From Cognatilysobacter tabacisoli (GTDB lineage Bacteria > Pseudomonadota > Gammaproteobacteria > Xanthomonadales > Xanthomonadaceae), in assembly GCF_003586305.1 (NCBI RefSeq), contig NZ_QXJI01000001.1:992001-1056000 (forward strand): a stretch of DNA of 64,000 nucleotides, given 5' to 3'. The position numbers and the translations under genes are program-made. The notes beneath the pieces are model-generated. The model saw nothing but the letters and a program-made list of their open reading frames with translations. It was not told the origin of the DNA and made no database searches. Positions 42,833-55,342 of the stretch are shown here, piece after piece (the stretch's first letter is position 1; every line of letters begins with the position of its first letter).

Positions 42833-44641
42833 ATGACCGCTTCGCCGATGCGCGTGCCGCGCGCTGCCCTCGTGCCCGCTGCGCTTGCGCTCGCCGTCGC
42901 CGTGCTTGCTGTGCTGCCGGCCACCGCGCGCGCCGCCGACGCCCCGCTGACCACCGAGGCCGAACGCAGCGGCTTCGTGCGCACCGGCCGCTATGAAGAG
43001 GTCATCGCGCTGTGCGACGCGTTCGCCGCCCGCTACCCCGACGCCGTGCGCTGCGAGACCTTCGGCACCACGCCCGAGGGCCGGCCGATGAAGCTGCTCG
43101 TCGCGACCCGCACCGGCGCGTTCACGCCGGAAGCCGCGCGCGCCAAGGGCCTGCCGGTTACGCTGATGCAGGGCGGCATCCACGCCGGCGAGATCGACGG
43201 CAAGGACGCCGGCTTCCTCGCGCTGCGCGAGGTGCTCGACGGCACCGCCGCGCGCGGCGCGCTCGACCGCCAGGTGTGGCTGTTCGTGCCGGTGTTCAAC
43301 GTCGACGGCCACGAGCGCTTCGGCGCGTGGAACCGCCCCAACCAGCGTGGCCCCGAGCAGATGGGCTGGCGGACGACGGCGCAGAACTACAACCTCAACC
43401 GCGACTACGCCAAGGCCGACAGCGCCGAGATGCAGGCCATGCTCGGCGTCCTCAACGCGTGGGACCCGCTGGCGTACATCGACCTGCACGTGACCAACGG
43501 CGCCAAGTTCGAGCACGACATCTCCATCCAGGTCGAGCCGTTCCACGGCTTCGACGAGGGCCTGCGCGCGGCCGGCAGGACGCTGCGCGACGGCACCATC
43601 GCCGCGCTGGCCAGGCAGGGCTCGCTGCCGCTGCCGTTCTACCCGTCCTTCGTGCGCACCGACGACCCGACCTCGGGCTTCGAGGACGGCGTGTCGGCGC
43701 CGCGCTTCTCGCAGTCGTACGTCGCCACCCGCAACCGCCTCGGCATGCTGGTCGAAACGCACTCGTGGCGGCCGTACCCGCACCGCGTGCGGGCGACGCG
43801 CAACACCGTGGTCGCAGTGCTGGGCCTCGTCGCCAGGCACGGGCCGCAGTGGCTGCGCGCCACGCGCGAGGCCGACGCGCGCGCCGCCGCGCTCGGCGGC
43901 AAGCCGGTGCCGCTCGACTACAAGGCGACGGACCGCGTGCGCACGATCGACTACCGCGGCTATGCCTACACGCGCACGCCGTCGGACGTGTCCGGCGCGC
44001 TGATGACGCGCTACGACGAGAGCAAGCCCGAACTGTGGAAGGTGCCGCTGCGCGACGAGATCGTGCCCGGCCGCGTCGTCGACGCGCCGAAGGCCGGCTA
44101 CCTGGTGCCGGCCGCGCACGCGGCGATGGTCGCCACCAAGCTCGACCAGCACGGCGTCTCGTACCGCCGGATTGCCTCGCCGCTGGACGACGCCGCGGTG
44201 CAGGCGTTCCGCGCCGAGTCGGCGAGCTTAGGCGCGCAGTCCGTCGAGGGCCACCAGCGCGCGACGGTGACCGGCGGCTGGCAGGCGGAGACGCACGACG
44301 TCGGCGCCGGGGCGCTGTTCGTGCCGATCGCCCAGCCGAAGGCGCGGCTGGTCGTCGCCCTGCTGGAGCCGCAGGCGCCCGATTCGCTGGTCGGCTGGGG
44401 CGCGTTCAACAACGCGTTCGAGCGCAAGGAGTACATGGAGGACTACGTCGCCGAGGAGGTCGCCCGCGGGATGCTGGCGCGCGACCCGACGCTGAAGGCG
44501 CGCTTCGAGCAGCGCGTGCGCGACGACGCCGCGTTCGCCAGGGACCCGCAGGCCCGCCTGGACTTCTTCTACCGCCTGCACTCGGCCTGGGACGAGCGCT
44601 ACAACCTGTATCCGGTGCTGCGCACCGACACGTCGCCCTGA
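42833..44641 (+). CDS. Exported zinc carboxypeptidase (M14 family)
   Basis: A 602-residue exported metallopeptidase. After a signal peptide (about 1-35, ending ARA|ADAP), the M14 domain shows the zinc ligands His117 and Glu120 in GGIHAGEIDG and His219 in YIDLHVTNG. The catalytic Glu308 is in LVETHSW. The C-terminal 200 residues form an extra domain seen in other bacterial M14 enzymes of this size. CAGGAAG lies 6 bp before the ATG. A -10-like TACCAT (42798-42803) lies 29 bp upstream. Confidence 0.92.
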   Translation: MTASPMRVPRAALVPAALALAVAVLAVLPATARAADAPLTTEAERSGFVRTGRYEEVIALCDAFAARYPDAVRCETFGTTPEGRPMKLLVATRTGAFTPEAARAKGLPVTLMQGGIHAGEIDGKDAGFLALREVLDGTAARGALDRQVWLFVPVFNVDGHERFGAWNRPNQRGPEQMGWRTTAQNYNLNRDYAKADSAEMQAMLGVLNAWDPLAYIDLHVTNGAKFEHDISIQVEPFHGFDEGLRAAGRTLRDGTIAALARQGSLPLPFYPSFVRTDDPTSGFEDGVSAPRFSQSYVATRNRLGMLVETHSWRPYPHRVRATRNTVVAVLGLVARHGPQWLRATREADARAAALGGKPVPLDYKATDRVRTIDYRGYAYTRTPSDVSGALMTRYDESKPELWKVPLRDEIVPGRVVDAPKAGYLVPAAHAAMVATKLDQHGVSYRRIASPLDDAAVQAFRAESASLGAQSVEGHQRATVTGGWQAETHDVGAGALFVPIAQPKARLVVALLEPQAPDSLVGWGAFNNAFERKEYMEDYVAEEVARGMLARDPTLKARFEQRVRDDAAFARDPQARLDFFYRLHSAWDERYNLYPVLRTDTSP

Positions 44642-44703
44642 CCGCCGGGCGCGCAGCGGGGCCGACGCTATCCTTGGCGCCGGTCCCCCGCCGAGGTTCC
44701 GCC

Positions 44704-45549
44704 ATGCGCCGCACCCTGCTCCAGAGGTCCGTTGCCGTCGCCGCCGCCGTGGCCGCGACGTTCGCCCTCGCCGCCTGCCAGCCGGCCGCGAACCCGCCTG
44801 CCGACGCGCCTCCCGGCGAGGCTGCTGAGGCCGGGCCGGGTTCGCCCGCGGCGCCGGCCACCGACACCGGCGTTTCCGACATCCGCGGCACTGCCACCTA
44901 CCGCGAGCGCATGCGGATGCCGCCCGGCACCGCGCTGACGGTGCAGCTGATCGACACCCGGCTCGCCGACACGCCGGCGGCGGTGGTCGCCGAGCGCCGC
45001 TTGGACGACGCGAGCGGCCCGCCGTATGCGTTCGTGCTGCCGTTCGATCCGGCCAAGCTGCGGCCCGGCGGCGACTACGGCCTGCACGCCAGCCTGCGCG
45101 CCCCGGACGGCCGGCTGGCCTTCGTCACCGACACGCGCGTCGCGGTCACGCCCGGCAGCGCGGCGCCGGTCGAGCTGCTGCTCAGGCGCGTGGCCTCCAG
45201 CGACGCCGCGCCGGCCGCGCGCCCTTCGCCGTGGGACGCGGCCAGGGCGCGCGGCGTGGCGTTCCGCGGCATCGGCCAGGAGCCGGGCTGGCTGGTCGAG
45301 GTCGGGCGCGGCGACGCGCCGTCGCTGCACGCGGAGCTGGACTACGGCGAGCGCATCGTCGACGTCGCGCGCGCCACGCCGCAGGGCGACCGCTACACCG
45401 GTCGCACCGCGGACGGGATGGACGTGGCGCTGCTGATCGAGCGCACGGCGTGCAGCGACGGCATAAGCGGCGAGGCGTTCCCGGCCACCGCCACCCTGAC
45501 CGTCGGCGGCCGGCAGTACCGGGGCTGCGGACGCTTCCTCGATCCGTAG
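44704..45549 (+). CDS. YscW/YbaY-type lipoprotein with a C-terminal DUF domain
   Basis: A 281-residue lipoprotein. Its signal has lipobox LAAC (Cys at about residue 24), then a Pro/Ala linker. An N-terminal YbaY/YscW-like domain (about 60-160) includes GTATYRERMRMPPGTALTVQLIDTR and is followed by a second domain with FRGIGQEPGWLVEVG and DGISGEAFPATATLTVGG, like the COG3650-type C-terminal region. GAGGTTCC precedes the ATG at 44704. It follows the M14 gene in the same direction by 62 bp, and a -10-like TATCCT lies before it. Its role in the outer membrane is unknown. Confidence 0.82.
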   Translation: MRRTLLQRSVAVAAAVAATFALAACQPAANPPADAPPGEAAEAGPGSPAAPATDTGVSDIRGTATYRERMRMPPGTALTVQLIDTRLADTPAAVVAERRLDDASGPPYAFVLPFDPAKLRPGGDYGLHASLRAPDGRLAFVTDTRVAVTPGSAAPVELLLRRVASSDAAPAARPSPWDAARARGVAFRGIGQEPGWLVEVGRGDAPSLHAELDYGERIVDVARATPQGDRYTGRTADGMDVALLIERTACSDGISGEAFPATATLTVGGRQYRGCGRFLDP

Positions 45550-45573
45550 TGCGCGCCGCTGGGCGCGGGCCGC

Positions 45574-46227
45574 TCAGCGCTTCTGGTACTTCCAGTGCCG
45601 CGGCTTGCCGTCGGCGAGCCATTCGACCGCCTGCGCGATGCGGCGCTGGCGGGTGTCCTCGCGCTTGGCCTCGACGATCCATTCGACGTACTCGCGCCGG
45701 TGGCTCGGCGCGAATGCCTCGAACGTCGCCTGCGCCATCGGGTTGCCGCGCAGCGCGGCGGCAAGGTCGTCGGGCACCGGCAGCGCGGCCTTCGTGGCGG
45801 AGGCGCGCGTCGCGCGCGCGGGCGCGCCGCTGTCGATCAGGCGCATCGCCTCGCGCACGTAGCCGGCCATCTCCCGCTTGCCCGGCAGGTCGGCGAGCGC
45901 GGTCAGGCGGCCGAACTGGCCCATCGCCGTGGCGCCGTCCGGCTGCCCGCCGGCCGCCGGCGCCGCGCTCGGCGATGCCTCCGTGCCGCGCCCGCCGACG
46001 ACGCGGTCGCCGTGCCAGAACCCGAACGTGGCGTGCTGTTTGAACGCGGCCATCGAGCACAGGATCCTGCCGCGGTAGGTGAAGCTCGGCATGGCCCACT
46101 TCAGCGTTTCCTCGACGTCCGGGCAGGCGCGGTGCACGCGCTCGCGAAGCTCACGCAGGATCGGCTGTGCGAACGGGGCGGCGCGCTCGATGTACGCGTC
46201 CACGCGCGGGTCGGTCACGGGCGGCAT
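45574..46227 (-). CDS. DUF1801 + YdeI/OmpD-associated protein
   Basis: A 217-residue cytoplasmic protein. The N-terminal DUF1801 domain (about 5-130) has LRERVHRACPDVEETLKWAMPSF and FGFWHGDRV. The C-terminal part has DDLAAALRGNPMAQATFEAFAPSHRREYVEWI, the bacteriocin-protection YdeI/OmpD-associated motif. Proteins of this arrangement are common and poorly characterised; bacteriocin resistance is a family annotation, not shown here. The start is good (GGAGGACCCGCG before the ATG). It is convergent with the lipoprotein gene. Confidence 0.88.
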   Translation of the reverse strand: MPPVTDPRVDAYIERAAPFAQPILRELRERVHRACPDVEETLKWAMPSFTYRGRILCSMAAFKQHATFGFWHGDRVVGGRGTEASPSAAPAAGGQPDGATAMGQFGRLTALADLPGKREMAGYVREAMRLIDSGAPARATRASATKAALPVPDDLAAALRGNPMAQATFEAFAPSHRREYVEWIVEAKREDTRQRRIAQAVEWLADGKPRHWKYQKR

Positions 46228-46310
46228 CGCGGGTCCTCCGGGGGCGGCGTCGGCGGCCAGTCTGCCGCGATTTCCGCGTTGAGCACGGGAGACACCACGG
46301 AGAGCGACGG

Positions 46311-46610
46311 ATGGACCAGCGGACAGGGGCGGCCGGCAGCGGCGCCGAACGGCGCGATGGGCAGCGCAAGCCGACGGCGCTGTGGCGCGCGCAGCTCAAC
46401 GAGGCGCAGGAGATGACGCTGCACGAGCTCGAGCGGTTCGGGTGGGAGCTGAAGTTCGTGCGGCGCCGGCCGTTCCAGGACCCGGTGCCGGTGGTGTTCG
46501 ACGGGGACCGCCGCAGCTTCGCGGTGCTGAAGCTCGACGGATCGCTCGACGAGGACCCGGGCTTCGACATCCGCGATCAGGCCAGCGGCCAGCTCGCGAC
46601 GCAGGCGTAG
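46311..46610 (+). CDS. Conserved small hypothetical protein
   Basis: A 99-residue protein of unknown function. After a Gly/Arg-rich N-terminus, the core reads LHELERFGWELKFVRRRPFQ, then PVPVVFDGDRRSFAVLKLDG and EDPGFDIR. This pattern of strands and charge looks like a conserved Xanthomonadaceae protein, though I cannot name it. GGAGAG lies 6 bp before the ATG. Its last 34 bp overlap the end of the convergent thpR gene, which is unusual in this window. Confidence 0.75.
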   Translation: MDQRTGAAGSGAERRDGQRKPTALWRAQLNEAQEMTLHELERFGWELKFVRRRPFQDPVPVVFDGDRRSFAVLKLDGSLDEDPGFDIRDQASGQLATQA

Positions 46611-47125
46611 CCGCGGCCGGGCTCGCTGCGCAGCAGCGCGAAGCCGTCGACGGCCCAGCGCAGCGGCGGCAGCGCAATTGCGTCCGGCAGCCGCCGCAGG
46701 TCGCGCTGCACGGTAACGTGCGGCCGGAAGTCCGCCGCCCGCGGCGGAACCACGCCAGCGGCTTCGAGCGACCCGACCACCGCGGCCCGCAGCTGTCGCA
46801 GCGCCGCGGGCACGGTCGACGCGCCCAGCCAGCCCACGCGCGCGCCGGGGAACGCGCCGCCGGCGTCGAGCACGAGCTCGAACGGCGCGGCGCGGACGGC
46901 GTCGCCGGCCGTGCGGGCCGCGCGCTCGAGCGGATCCTCGGCACCGGTGGTCGCGCCGAGGAACACCAGCGTCAGGTGCAGCCGCGATGCCGGCACCGGC
47001 CGGCCGTCGAGCGCGGCACGCCTGCGGAAATCCTCGGCGCATTCGGCCAGCGCGGCGCGCGTGGCGTCGTCGGGCCGCAGCGCGAAGAACAGGCGCGCCG
47101 CATCACGGGCCGACCCCTCGATCAC
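46577..47125 (-). CDS. thpR: RNA 2',3'-cyclic phosphodiesterase
   Basis: A 182-residue 2H phosphoesterase (LigT/ThpR) that opens 2',3'-cyclic phosphates at RNA ends. The two catalytic HxT motifs are HLTL (His50-Leu-Thr52) and HVTV (His136-Val-Thr138), and RLFFALRPDDATRAAL is the typical N-terminus. The 3' end overlaps the convergent small gene by 34 bp. The stop codon of a same-strand partner is not adjacent; the next gene downstream in this orientation is the YdeI-type gene beyond the small ORF. Confidence 0.92.
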   Translation of the reverse strand: MIEGSARDAARLFFALRPDDATRAALAECAEDFRRRAALDGRPVPASRLHLTLVFLGATTGAEDPLERAARTAGDAVRAAPFELVLDAGGAFPGARVGWLGASTVPAALRQLRAAVVGSLEAAGVVPPRAADFRPHVTVQRDLRRLPDAIALPPLRWAVDGFALLRSEPGRGYACVASWPLA

Positions 47126-47132
47126 GTGCGGC

Positions 47133-47699
47133 TCAGGGCTTTGGCGGGCGCGCCGCGCCGAGGTGCGTCGCCAACGCGCCCAGCTGCTGCGCCTGCACGC
47201 GGTCGACCACCGGCGCGAACTTCGACAGGTCGTCCGGCGTGTAGCCGCCGACGCGGTAGTGCAGCGTGATCCGGGTGCCGCCTTCTGCCGCGGCGAAGCG
47301 CCACTCGAGCGCGCCGTGCACGCCCATGCCCTGCAGCGGCCCCAGCCCGCCGGTCATGCGCAGCAGCGCGCCGGGATCGACATGGGTCACGCTCATGTGC
47401 CAGGCCTCGCGTGCGCCTGCCTTCTCGCACAGGCAGCCTCCGGCGCGCGGCTCGATCGACAGGGTCGAGTCCGCGCCCCACCAGGTGTGGTCGCGCGGCC
47501 ACCAGCGGTCGATCTCGCCGACCAGCCCGCGCCACGCGGCGTCGGCATCGACCGGCACAACGACGCTGTTCTCGATCGTGAAGCCGGCCGGCGTGGCGTC
47601 CTTGACCGCGGCGGGCGCGGCGGTGGCGGCGCAGGCGAACGCGACGAGGGCCAGCGCGCGGAGCGCGCGCAGGCGTACGGGGGGCGTGGGTGTCGTCAT
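47133..47699 (-). CDS. Exported SRPBCC-domain protein
   Basis: A 188-residue protein with a signal peptide (about 1-29, ending TAAPAA) and a START-like SRPBCC fold, which binds hydrophobic ligands. GFTIENSVVVPVDADAAWRGLVGEIDRWW, then LLRMTGGLGPLQGMGVHGALEWRF and TRITLHYRVGG form the typical helix-grip pattern. The ligand is unknown. It lies 7 bp upstream of thpR on the same strand and is probably co-transcribed. Confidence 0.85.
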   Translation of the reverse strand: MTTPTPPVRLRALRALALVAFACAATAAPAAVKDATPAGFTIENSVVVPVDADAAWRGLVGEIDRWWPRDHTWWGADSTLSIEPRAGGCLCEKAGAREAWHMSVTHVDPGALLRMTGGLGPLQGMGVHGALEWRFAAAEGGTRITLHYRVGGYTPDDLSKFAPVVDRVQAQQLGALATHLGAARPPKP

Positions 47700-47831
47700 C
47701 GCGGCGGACCGGCAGGCGGCCGATCGCCGCGCCGCCGATTAACGCGCCGGCGCCGCGTGCCGGCAAGTGCGCCGCGGCCCGCTGCCCCGCGATCCGGCGC
47801 CCGGGCGAGCCCGCCCCGCGGCGCACGCGAC

Positions 47832-49727
<1,896 letters not shown>

Positions 49728-49860
49728 CCGGACATTCTACGGGGTCGCTGCCGCCCGGCCGCGGCGCGTTCTGGGCGGATCGATAGTGAAGCGCCGGAAA
49801 ACGCGTCTGGATGCGACGCCGGGGTGCCACGCGGGCGCGGCTCGGGAGGCCGCAAGCGCG

Positions 49861-50259
49861 CTACACGTGGGCGATCCACTGCCGCAGGATCGTGGCCATC
49901 GCGTCGCGTCGCGCCGCGAGCTCCTCGGCCCCGCGAACGCTCAGCGAAGCGCGATCGGGGCCGAGCCACACCAGCAGGCGGTGCGGGTCGGCGATCGCGC
50001 CCGCCGGAATCGTGCGGCCGCGCCGCGCGCCCAGGTGCAGGATCAGCTGCACCACGTCGGGCGCGCGCAGGTGCATCGTCGCGAAGTGCTCCGAGGTGCG
50101 GAAGCTCGGCGCGTTCCACTTGATCTCCTCGCCGATCGCCGGATCGACGCCGAACACCAGCGACCGCAGCGCGACGATGGCGTCCTTCAGCGGGTGGTCG
50201 AGCCCGGCGACGAAGTCGTCGACGGTGGTCGCGGCCGGGCGCGGCGTGTTGCGGCTCAT
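49861..50259 (-). CDS. DUF1801 domain protein
   Basis: A 132-residue single-domain DUF1801 protein, cytoplasmic. It has LDHPLKDAIVALRSLVFGVDPAIGEEIKWNAPSF and LLVWLGPDRASLSV as its main segments. The same domain forms the N-terminal half of the protein at 45574. The ATG at 50259 was chosen by length; Shine-Dalgarno support is weak. The function is not known. It is 134 bp upstream of uup on the same strand. Confidence 0.82.
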   Translation of the reverse strand: MSRNTPRPAATTVDDFVAGLDHPLKDAIVALRSLVFGVDPAIGEEIKWNAPSFRTSEHFATMHLRAPDVVQLILHLGARRGRTIPAGAIADPHRLLVWLGPDRASLSVRGAEELAARRDAMATILRQWIAHV

Positions 50260-50449
50260 GCGATCTGGAGGAGCACGGCGTGGGGACACCCAGCGTAACG
50301 GCCCAACGCTGCGCAGCGCGGGCCTCCACCGCCGGTGCGCAAGCCCGGCACATCGCGCGAGCCCCGCCGTGGGGCATGCCGACCGGCTCCACGGCCCCGC
50401 GCCTGCACGGGGCTTTCGCACCGGCGCAGCCGCGGGCGAGACTGCCGCC

Positions 50450-51172
50450 ATGACGACCGTCCCCGCCGCCCGCCCCAACCACCCCCGCGTCCGTCCCTCG
50501 CCCGCGCGCTGCGCGCTGCTGCTGGCCGTCACCCTCGGCTGGGCCTGGGCCGGCTCGGTGTTCACGCCGTGGGCGCTCGACCTCGACCATCGGCTGTGGC
50601 TGTTTGATGCGCTGTACTACCTGCGCTTCGTGCTGCTGGCGTGGGGGCTGTTCGAAGCGGGCGTCGCGATCGCCGCGCTCGCCGCACGCCGTCGCCCGGT
50701 CCGGCCGATGCGCGCGCTGGCGCTGCTGACGACCGCGGCCGTGGTGGCGACGCTGGCGCTGCAGTGGGGCGAAAGCGACGCCGGCGTGCGGTTGGCGATG
50801 CGCTTCAGCGCGCCCGCGCTGGCGGCCGAACGCCGCGCCGCGGACAGCGACGCGCGTCGCCGGGTCGGCGGCTGGATCGTCGACACCCGCCGGCACCCGT
50901 GCGGCCCCGACCAGCCGTGGCTGTGGCTCGGGCGCCCGTTCGGCGGCGGCACCGGCACCAGCCGCGCGCTGGTCCACGCCGGCGACGCCGTGCCGCTGGC
51001 GCCGCCGGGCGACGCGTTCCGCTTCCGCGCGCTCGGCGACGGCTGGTGGCTGGCCTACCAGCACGGGGCGCGCTACGCCGAGGGCGCCCCGGCGTCGGCG
51101 CCGTGCGCCCCCGGCACGGCCGTGGCCTCGCATGCCGACGGGCTGGCCTTCCTAGTCGACGGCCAGCGCTGA
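50450..51172 (+). CDS. Membrane-anchored protein of unknown function
   Basis: A 240-residue protein with three predicted membrane helices (about 20-40, 55-75 and 87-103), then a periplasmic or extracellular domain of about 130 residues with three Cys and several Trp (PWLWLGRPFGGG, GDGWWLAYQHG). No family is recognised. The start at 50450 was chosen because it is the first ATG after a Gly/Pro-rich leader region without coding appearance. The preceding longer frame is a shadow of the minus-strand DUF1801 gene. Confidence 0.62.
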   Translation: MTTVPAARPNHPRVRPSPARCALLLAVTLGWAWAGSVFTPWALDLDHRLWLFDALYYLRFVLLAWGLFEAGVAIAALAARRRPVRPMRALALLTTAAVVATLALQWGESDAGVRLAMRFSAPALAAERRAADSDARRRVGGWIVDTRRHPCGPDQPWLWLGRPFGGGTGTSRALVHAGDAVPLAPPGDAFRFRALGDGWWLAYQHGARYAEGAPASAPCAPGTAVASHADGLAFLVDGQR

Positions 51173-51256
51173 CGCCTGCACGCCCGACCCACTGGCGCCT
51201 GCCTCGCGGAGCACGCTGCGCGTGGGCAACCGGCCGTCGCCCGGTCACCCCAACAT

Positions 51257-51405
51257 GCTCCCCCGCTCCCGCCCGCTCCCGCCGGCGGGAGCGGGCTGGG
51301 GTGGGGGCCGCAACGACACGGCGGACGCCTACCGCGTGAGGGTTCTCCCCTGCCCGCGCGGGGGTTTTGCCGGATGCCCCGGGCGGCGGGACCGGCGGAG
51401 AGTCG
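51257..51405. repeat. REP-like palindromic repeat region
   Basis: A perfect 12-bp inverted repeat, CCCGCTCCCGCC with GGCGGGAGCGGG (51272-51283 and 51284-51295), is flanked by GCTGGGGTGGGGGC. This resembles the widespread intergenic CTCCCG-type repeat of proteobacteria. A second G/C-rich stretch with TGAGGGTTCTCCCC and GCGCGGGGGTTTTGCCGG follows at 51337-51376. It fills most of the 260-bp gap before the subtilisin gene. Confidence 0.6.
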
Positions 51406-51432
51406 ACGGCATCCTTCCACCGGAGCGCCGCC

Positions 51433-53508
51433 ATGACCGCCCGCCACCGCACCGCCCTTGCCCTCGCGATCGCCGCCGGGCTCTCGTTCGCCGGCTCCGC
51501 CAGTGCCGATGCGCTGATCTCGCCCGACCTGCAGAAGCGCATGGCGCTGTACCCCGCGCACCAGGTCATCGTCACGTTCAGCGACAAGTCGCAGGCCAGC
51601 AAGCTGTCGACGCTGACCCACGACCTGGTGCCGCTGAAGGTGCTGCCGATGGTCGGCGCCACGCTGACCTCGTCGCAGATCCGCCAGGTCGCCGCGTGGC
51701 CGGGCGTGGAGAGCATCTACTTCAACGCGCCGCTGAAGTACTTCAACTACGGGGCGGGCGAGTACACCGGCGCCCACAAGGTGCAGGACTTCATCGGCCT
51801 GACCGGCAAGGGCTCGACGATCTCGGTGATCGACTCCGGCGTCGACGCGACTCACCCCGACCTGCCGATGGGCACCAAGGTCATCCAGAACGTCAAGGTC
51901 GTCGGCGACCTGGGCCTGGCCGGCACCACGCTGTACCAGGAGAACGTGCCCAACACCGACACCAGCAGCGGCCACGGCACCCACGTCGCGGGCACCGTCG
52001 GCGGCACCGGCGCGGCCTCGGCCAACGACCCGCGCCGTCCGAACTACCACGACGGCAACGCGCCGGGCTCGAAGCTCGTCGGCCTCGGCGTCGGCGAGGC
52101 GATCAGCATCCTGTTCGCGCTGGAGGCTTTCGACTACTCGCTGGCCAACCGCGACCAGTACGGCATCAACATCATCACCAACTCGTGGGGCAGTTCGGTC
52201 AGCGTCTACGACCCGAACAACCCCATCAACAAGGCGAGCTACGAGGCTTACAAGCGCGGCATCGTGGTGACGTTCGCCGCCGGCAACGACGGCCCGGCCG
52301 ACGACACGCTGAACCCGTACGCGATCGTGCCGTGGGTCATCAACGTCGGCTCCGGCACCAAGACCGGCGGGCTGTCGAGCTTCTCCAGCCGCGGCGTCGC
52401 CGGCGACTTCTACAAGCACATCGACGTGGTCGCGCCGGGCTCGAGCATCATCTCCGCGCGCGCACCGAACACCCCGCTGCCGCTGACCGGCCCGGTGGTC
52501 GACGCCACCGACCCGAGCTACTCGCTGTACTACGCCAGCCTCAGCGGCACCTCGATGGCGACGCCGTTCGTCGCCGGCGCCGCCGCGGTGTTGCTGGAAG
52601 CCAATCCGGACCTGTCCCCCGACCAGATCGAGGACATCCTGATGCGCACGGCCAACGACATGGGCCTGCCGTACCACGTGCAGGGTGGCGGCTACATCGA
52701 CATGGTCGAGGCCGTCGACCTGGCGTCGCGCACGCCGGGCACGCGCGCCGAGTTCCTGCAGGGCGTGACCCGCTGGTCGAGCCAGGGCCGCTGGAACAGC
52801 GCCGCCGACGGCAACGCCCTGATCAGCTACACCGGCAACTGGTCGACCGTCAGCAGCGCGACCGCGACCGACGGCGCCTACCGCAAGGCCTCGGTGACCA
52901 AGAAGTCCGCACCGGTGCTGGCGCTGGCGTTCGAGGGCGACGCCGCGCAGATCCTGTACCCGCGCGACGCCAAGGGCGGCCTGGCCGACGTCTACGTCGA
53001 CGGCAGGAACGTCGGCCGCATCAGCTACTACGCGGCCAGCGCCGACAACGCCGGGCGCTTCCCGCTGCGCGGCTTCGGCAAGGGTCTGCACAAGGTCGAA
53101 CTGCGCGGCGTGCAGGGCAGCATGTACTTCGACGGCGCGCTGACCGAAGGCCAGCTGTACCCGACCAACACCACGGTCACCGAGACCACCGCGACGTACA
53201 CCGGCACGATGGGCCCGTCGGCCGAGAACCTGGAGATCGACGAGTTCGCGTTCGAGGTGCCGGCCGACGCGATCGGCATCCGCGCCACGCTCGGCTGGAG
53301 CGGCGGCGTCGACATCGACTTCTCGCTGGTCGACCCGGACGGCAACGAGATCGCCAGCGGCGCGTCGCTCGCCAATCCCGAAGTGCTCGAGGCCGCGGTC
53401 AGCAAGCCGGGTACCTACACGTACCGGGTCAAGGGCTACGCGACGGTCCTGGCCAACTACACGCTGACCAGCACGGTCACCCGCGCCACGACCACGGTCG
53501 CTCAGTAA
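51433..53508 (+). CDS. Exported subtilisin-family serine protease (S8)
   Basis: A 691-residue secreted serine protease. The signal peptide (about 1-25) is followed by an inhibitor-like propeptide (about 35-100). The S8 catalytic domain then carries Asp134 (VIDSGVD), His181 (GHGTHVAG) and Ser374 (GTSMATP), with the Asn of the oxyanion hole in AAGNDG. The C-terminal part (about 440-691) has a beta-rich extension with IRATLGWSGGVDIDFSLVDPDG, similar to pre-peptidase C-terminal domains, which may be removed. CCGGAGC precedes the ATG at 51433. Two hairpins follow. Confidence 0.93.
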   Translation: MTARHRTALALAIAAGLSFAGSASADALISPDLQKRMALYPAHQVIVTFSDKSQASKLSTLTHDLVPLKVLPMVGATLTSSQIRQVAAWPGVESIYFNAPLKYFNYGAGEYTGAHKVQDFIGLTGKGSTISVIDSGVDATHPDLPMGTKVIQNVKVVGDLGLAGTTLYQENVPNTDTSSGHGTHVAGTVGGTGAASANDPRRPNYHDGNAPGSKLVGLGVGEAISILFALEAFDYSLANRDQYGINIITNSWGSSVSVYDPNNPINKASYEAYKRGIVVTFAAGNDGPADDTLNPYAIVPWVINVGSGTKTGGLSSFSSRGVAGDFYKHIDVVAPGSSIISARAPNTPLPLTGPVVDATDPSYSLYYASLSGTSMATPFVAGAAAVLLEANPDLSPDQIEDILMRTANDMGLPYHVQGGGYIDMVEAVDLASRTPGTRAEFLQGVTRWSSQGRWNSAADGNALISYTGNWSTVSSATATDGAYRKASVTKKSAPVLALAFEGDAAQILYPRDAKGGLADVYVDGRNVGRISYYAASADNAGRFPLRGFGKGLHKVELRGVQGSMYFDGALTEGQLYPTNTTVTETTATYTGTMGPSAENLEIDEFAFEVPADAIGIRATLGWSGGVDIDFSLVDPDGNEIASGASLANPEVLEAAVSKPGTYTYRVKGYATVLANYTLTSTVTRATTTVAQ

Positions 53509-53585
53509 CGGCGCCGCGCGCAGCTCGCCCCGGGTTCGCCCGGGGCACACCGTCCACGCGGGTCCCCTCGTCGTGGCACCCCTGG

Positions 53586-53624
53586 CAGGGCCGATGCAGG
53601 ACGCATCGGCCCTGTTTCTTGTTG
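53586..53624 (+). terminator. Rho-independent terminator of the subtilisin gene
   Basis: CAGGGCCGATGC (53586-53597) and GCATCGGCCCTG (53603-53614) form a 12-bp stem followed by TTTCTTGTT. A weaker CCCCGGG/CCCGGGG hairpin (near 53526-53547) lies between it and the stop. It separates the convergent SelO gene. Confidence 0.85.
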
Positions 53625-53635
53625 TCAGCGCGGCG

Positions 53636-55195
<1,560 letters not shown>

Positions 55196-55342
55196 CGGGT
55201 CCTTGGGATCGAGCGGGGTGCGCAGGGGGATGGTGCACGCACCACGGGCCAACGTGGGCACCGGCGGTGACCAAGGTCGCATGCGCGCGCGATCGCCGCG
55301 ACCGTATGCTCGGCGTCCCGCCCTGCCCGCCGGAACCGACCG

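Noticed and set aside
45574-46227. Bacteriocin immunity function for the YdeI-type protein
   Set aside because: That name is only a family label; no bacteriocin, leader peptide or transporter gene is nearby.
53526-53547. CCCCGGG hairpin after the subtilisin gene as the main terminator
   Set aside because: It has no T-run; the hairpin at 53586-53614 with TTTCTTGTT is the better terminator.
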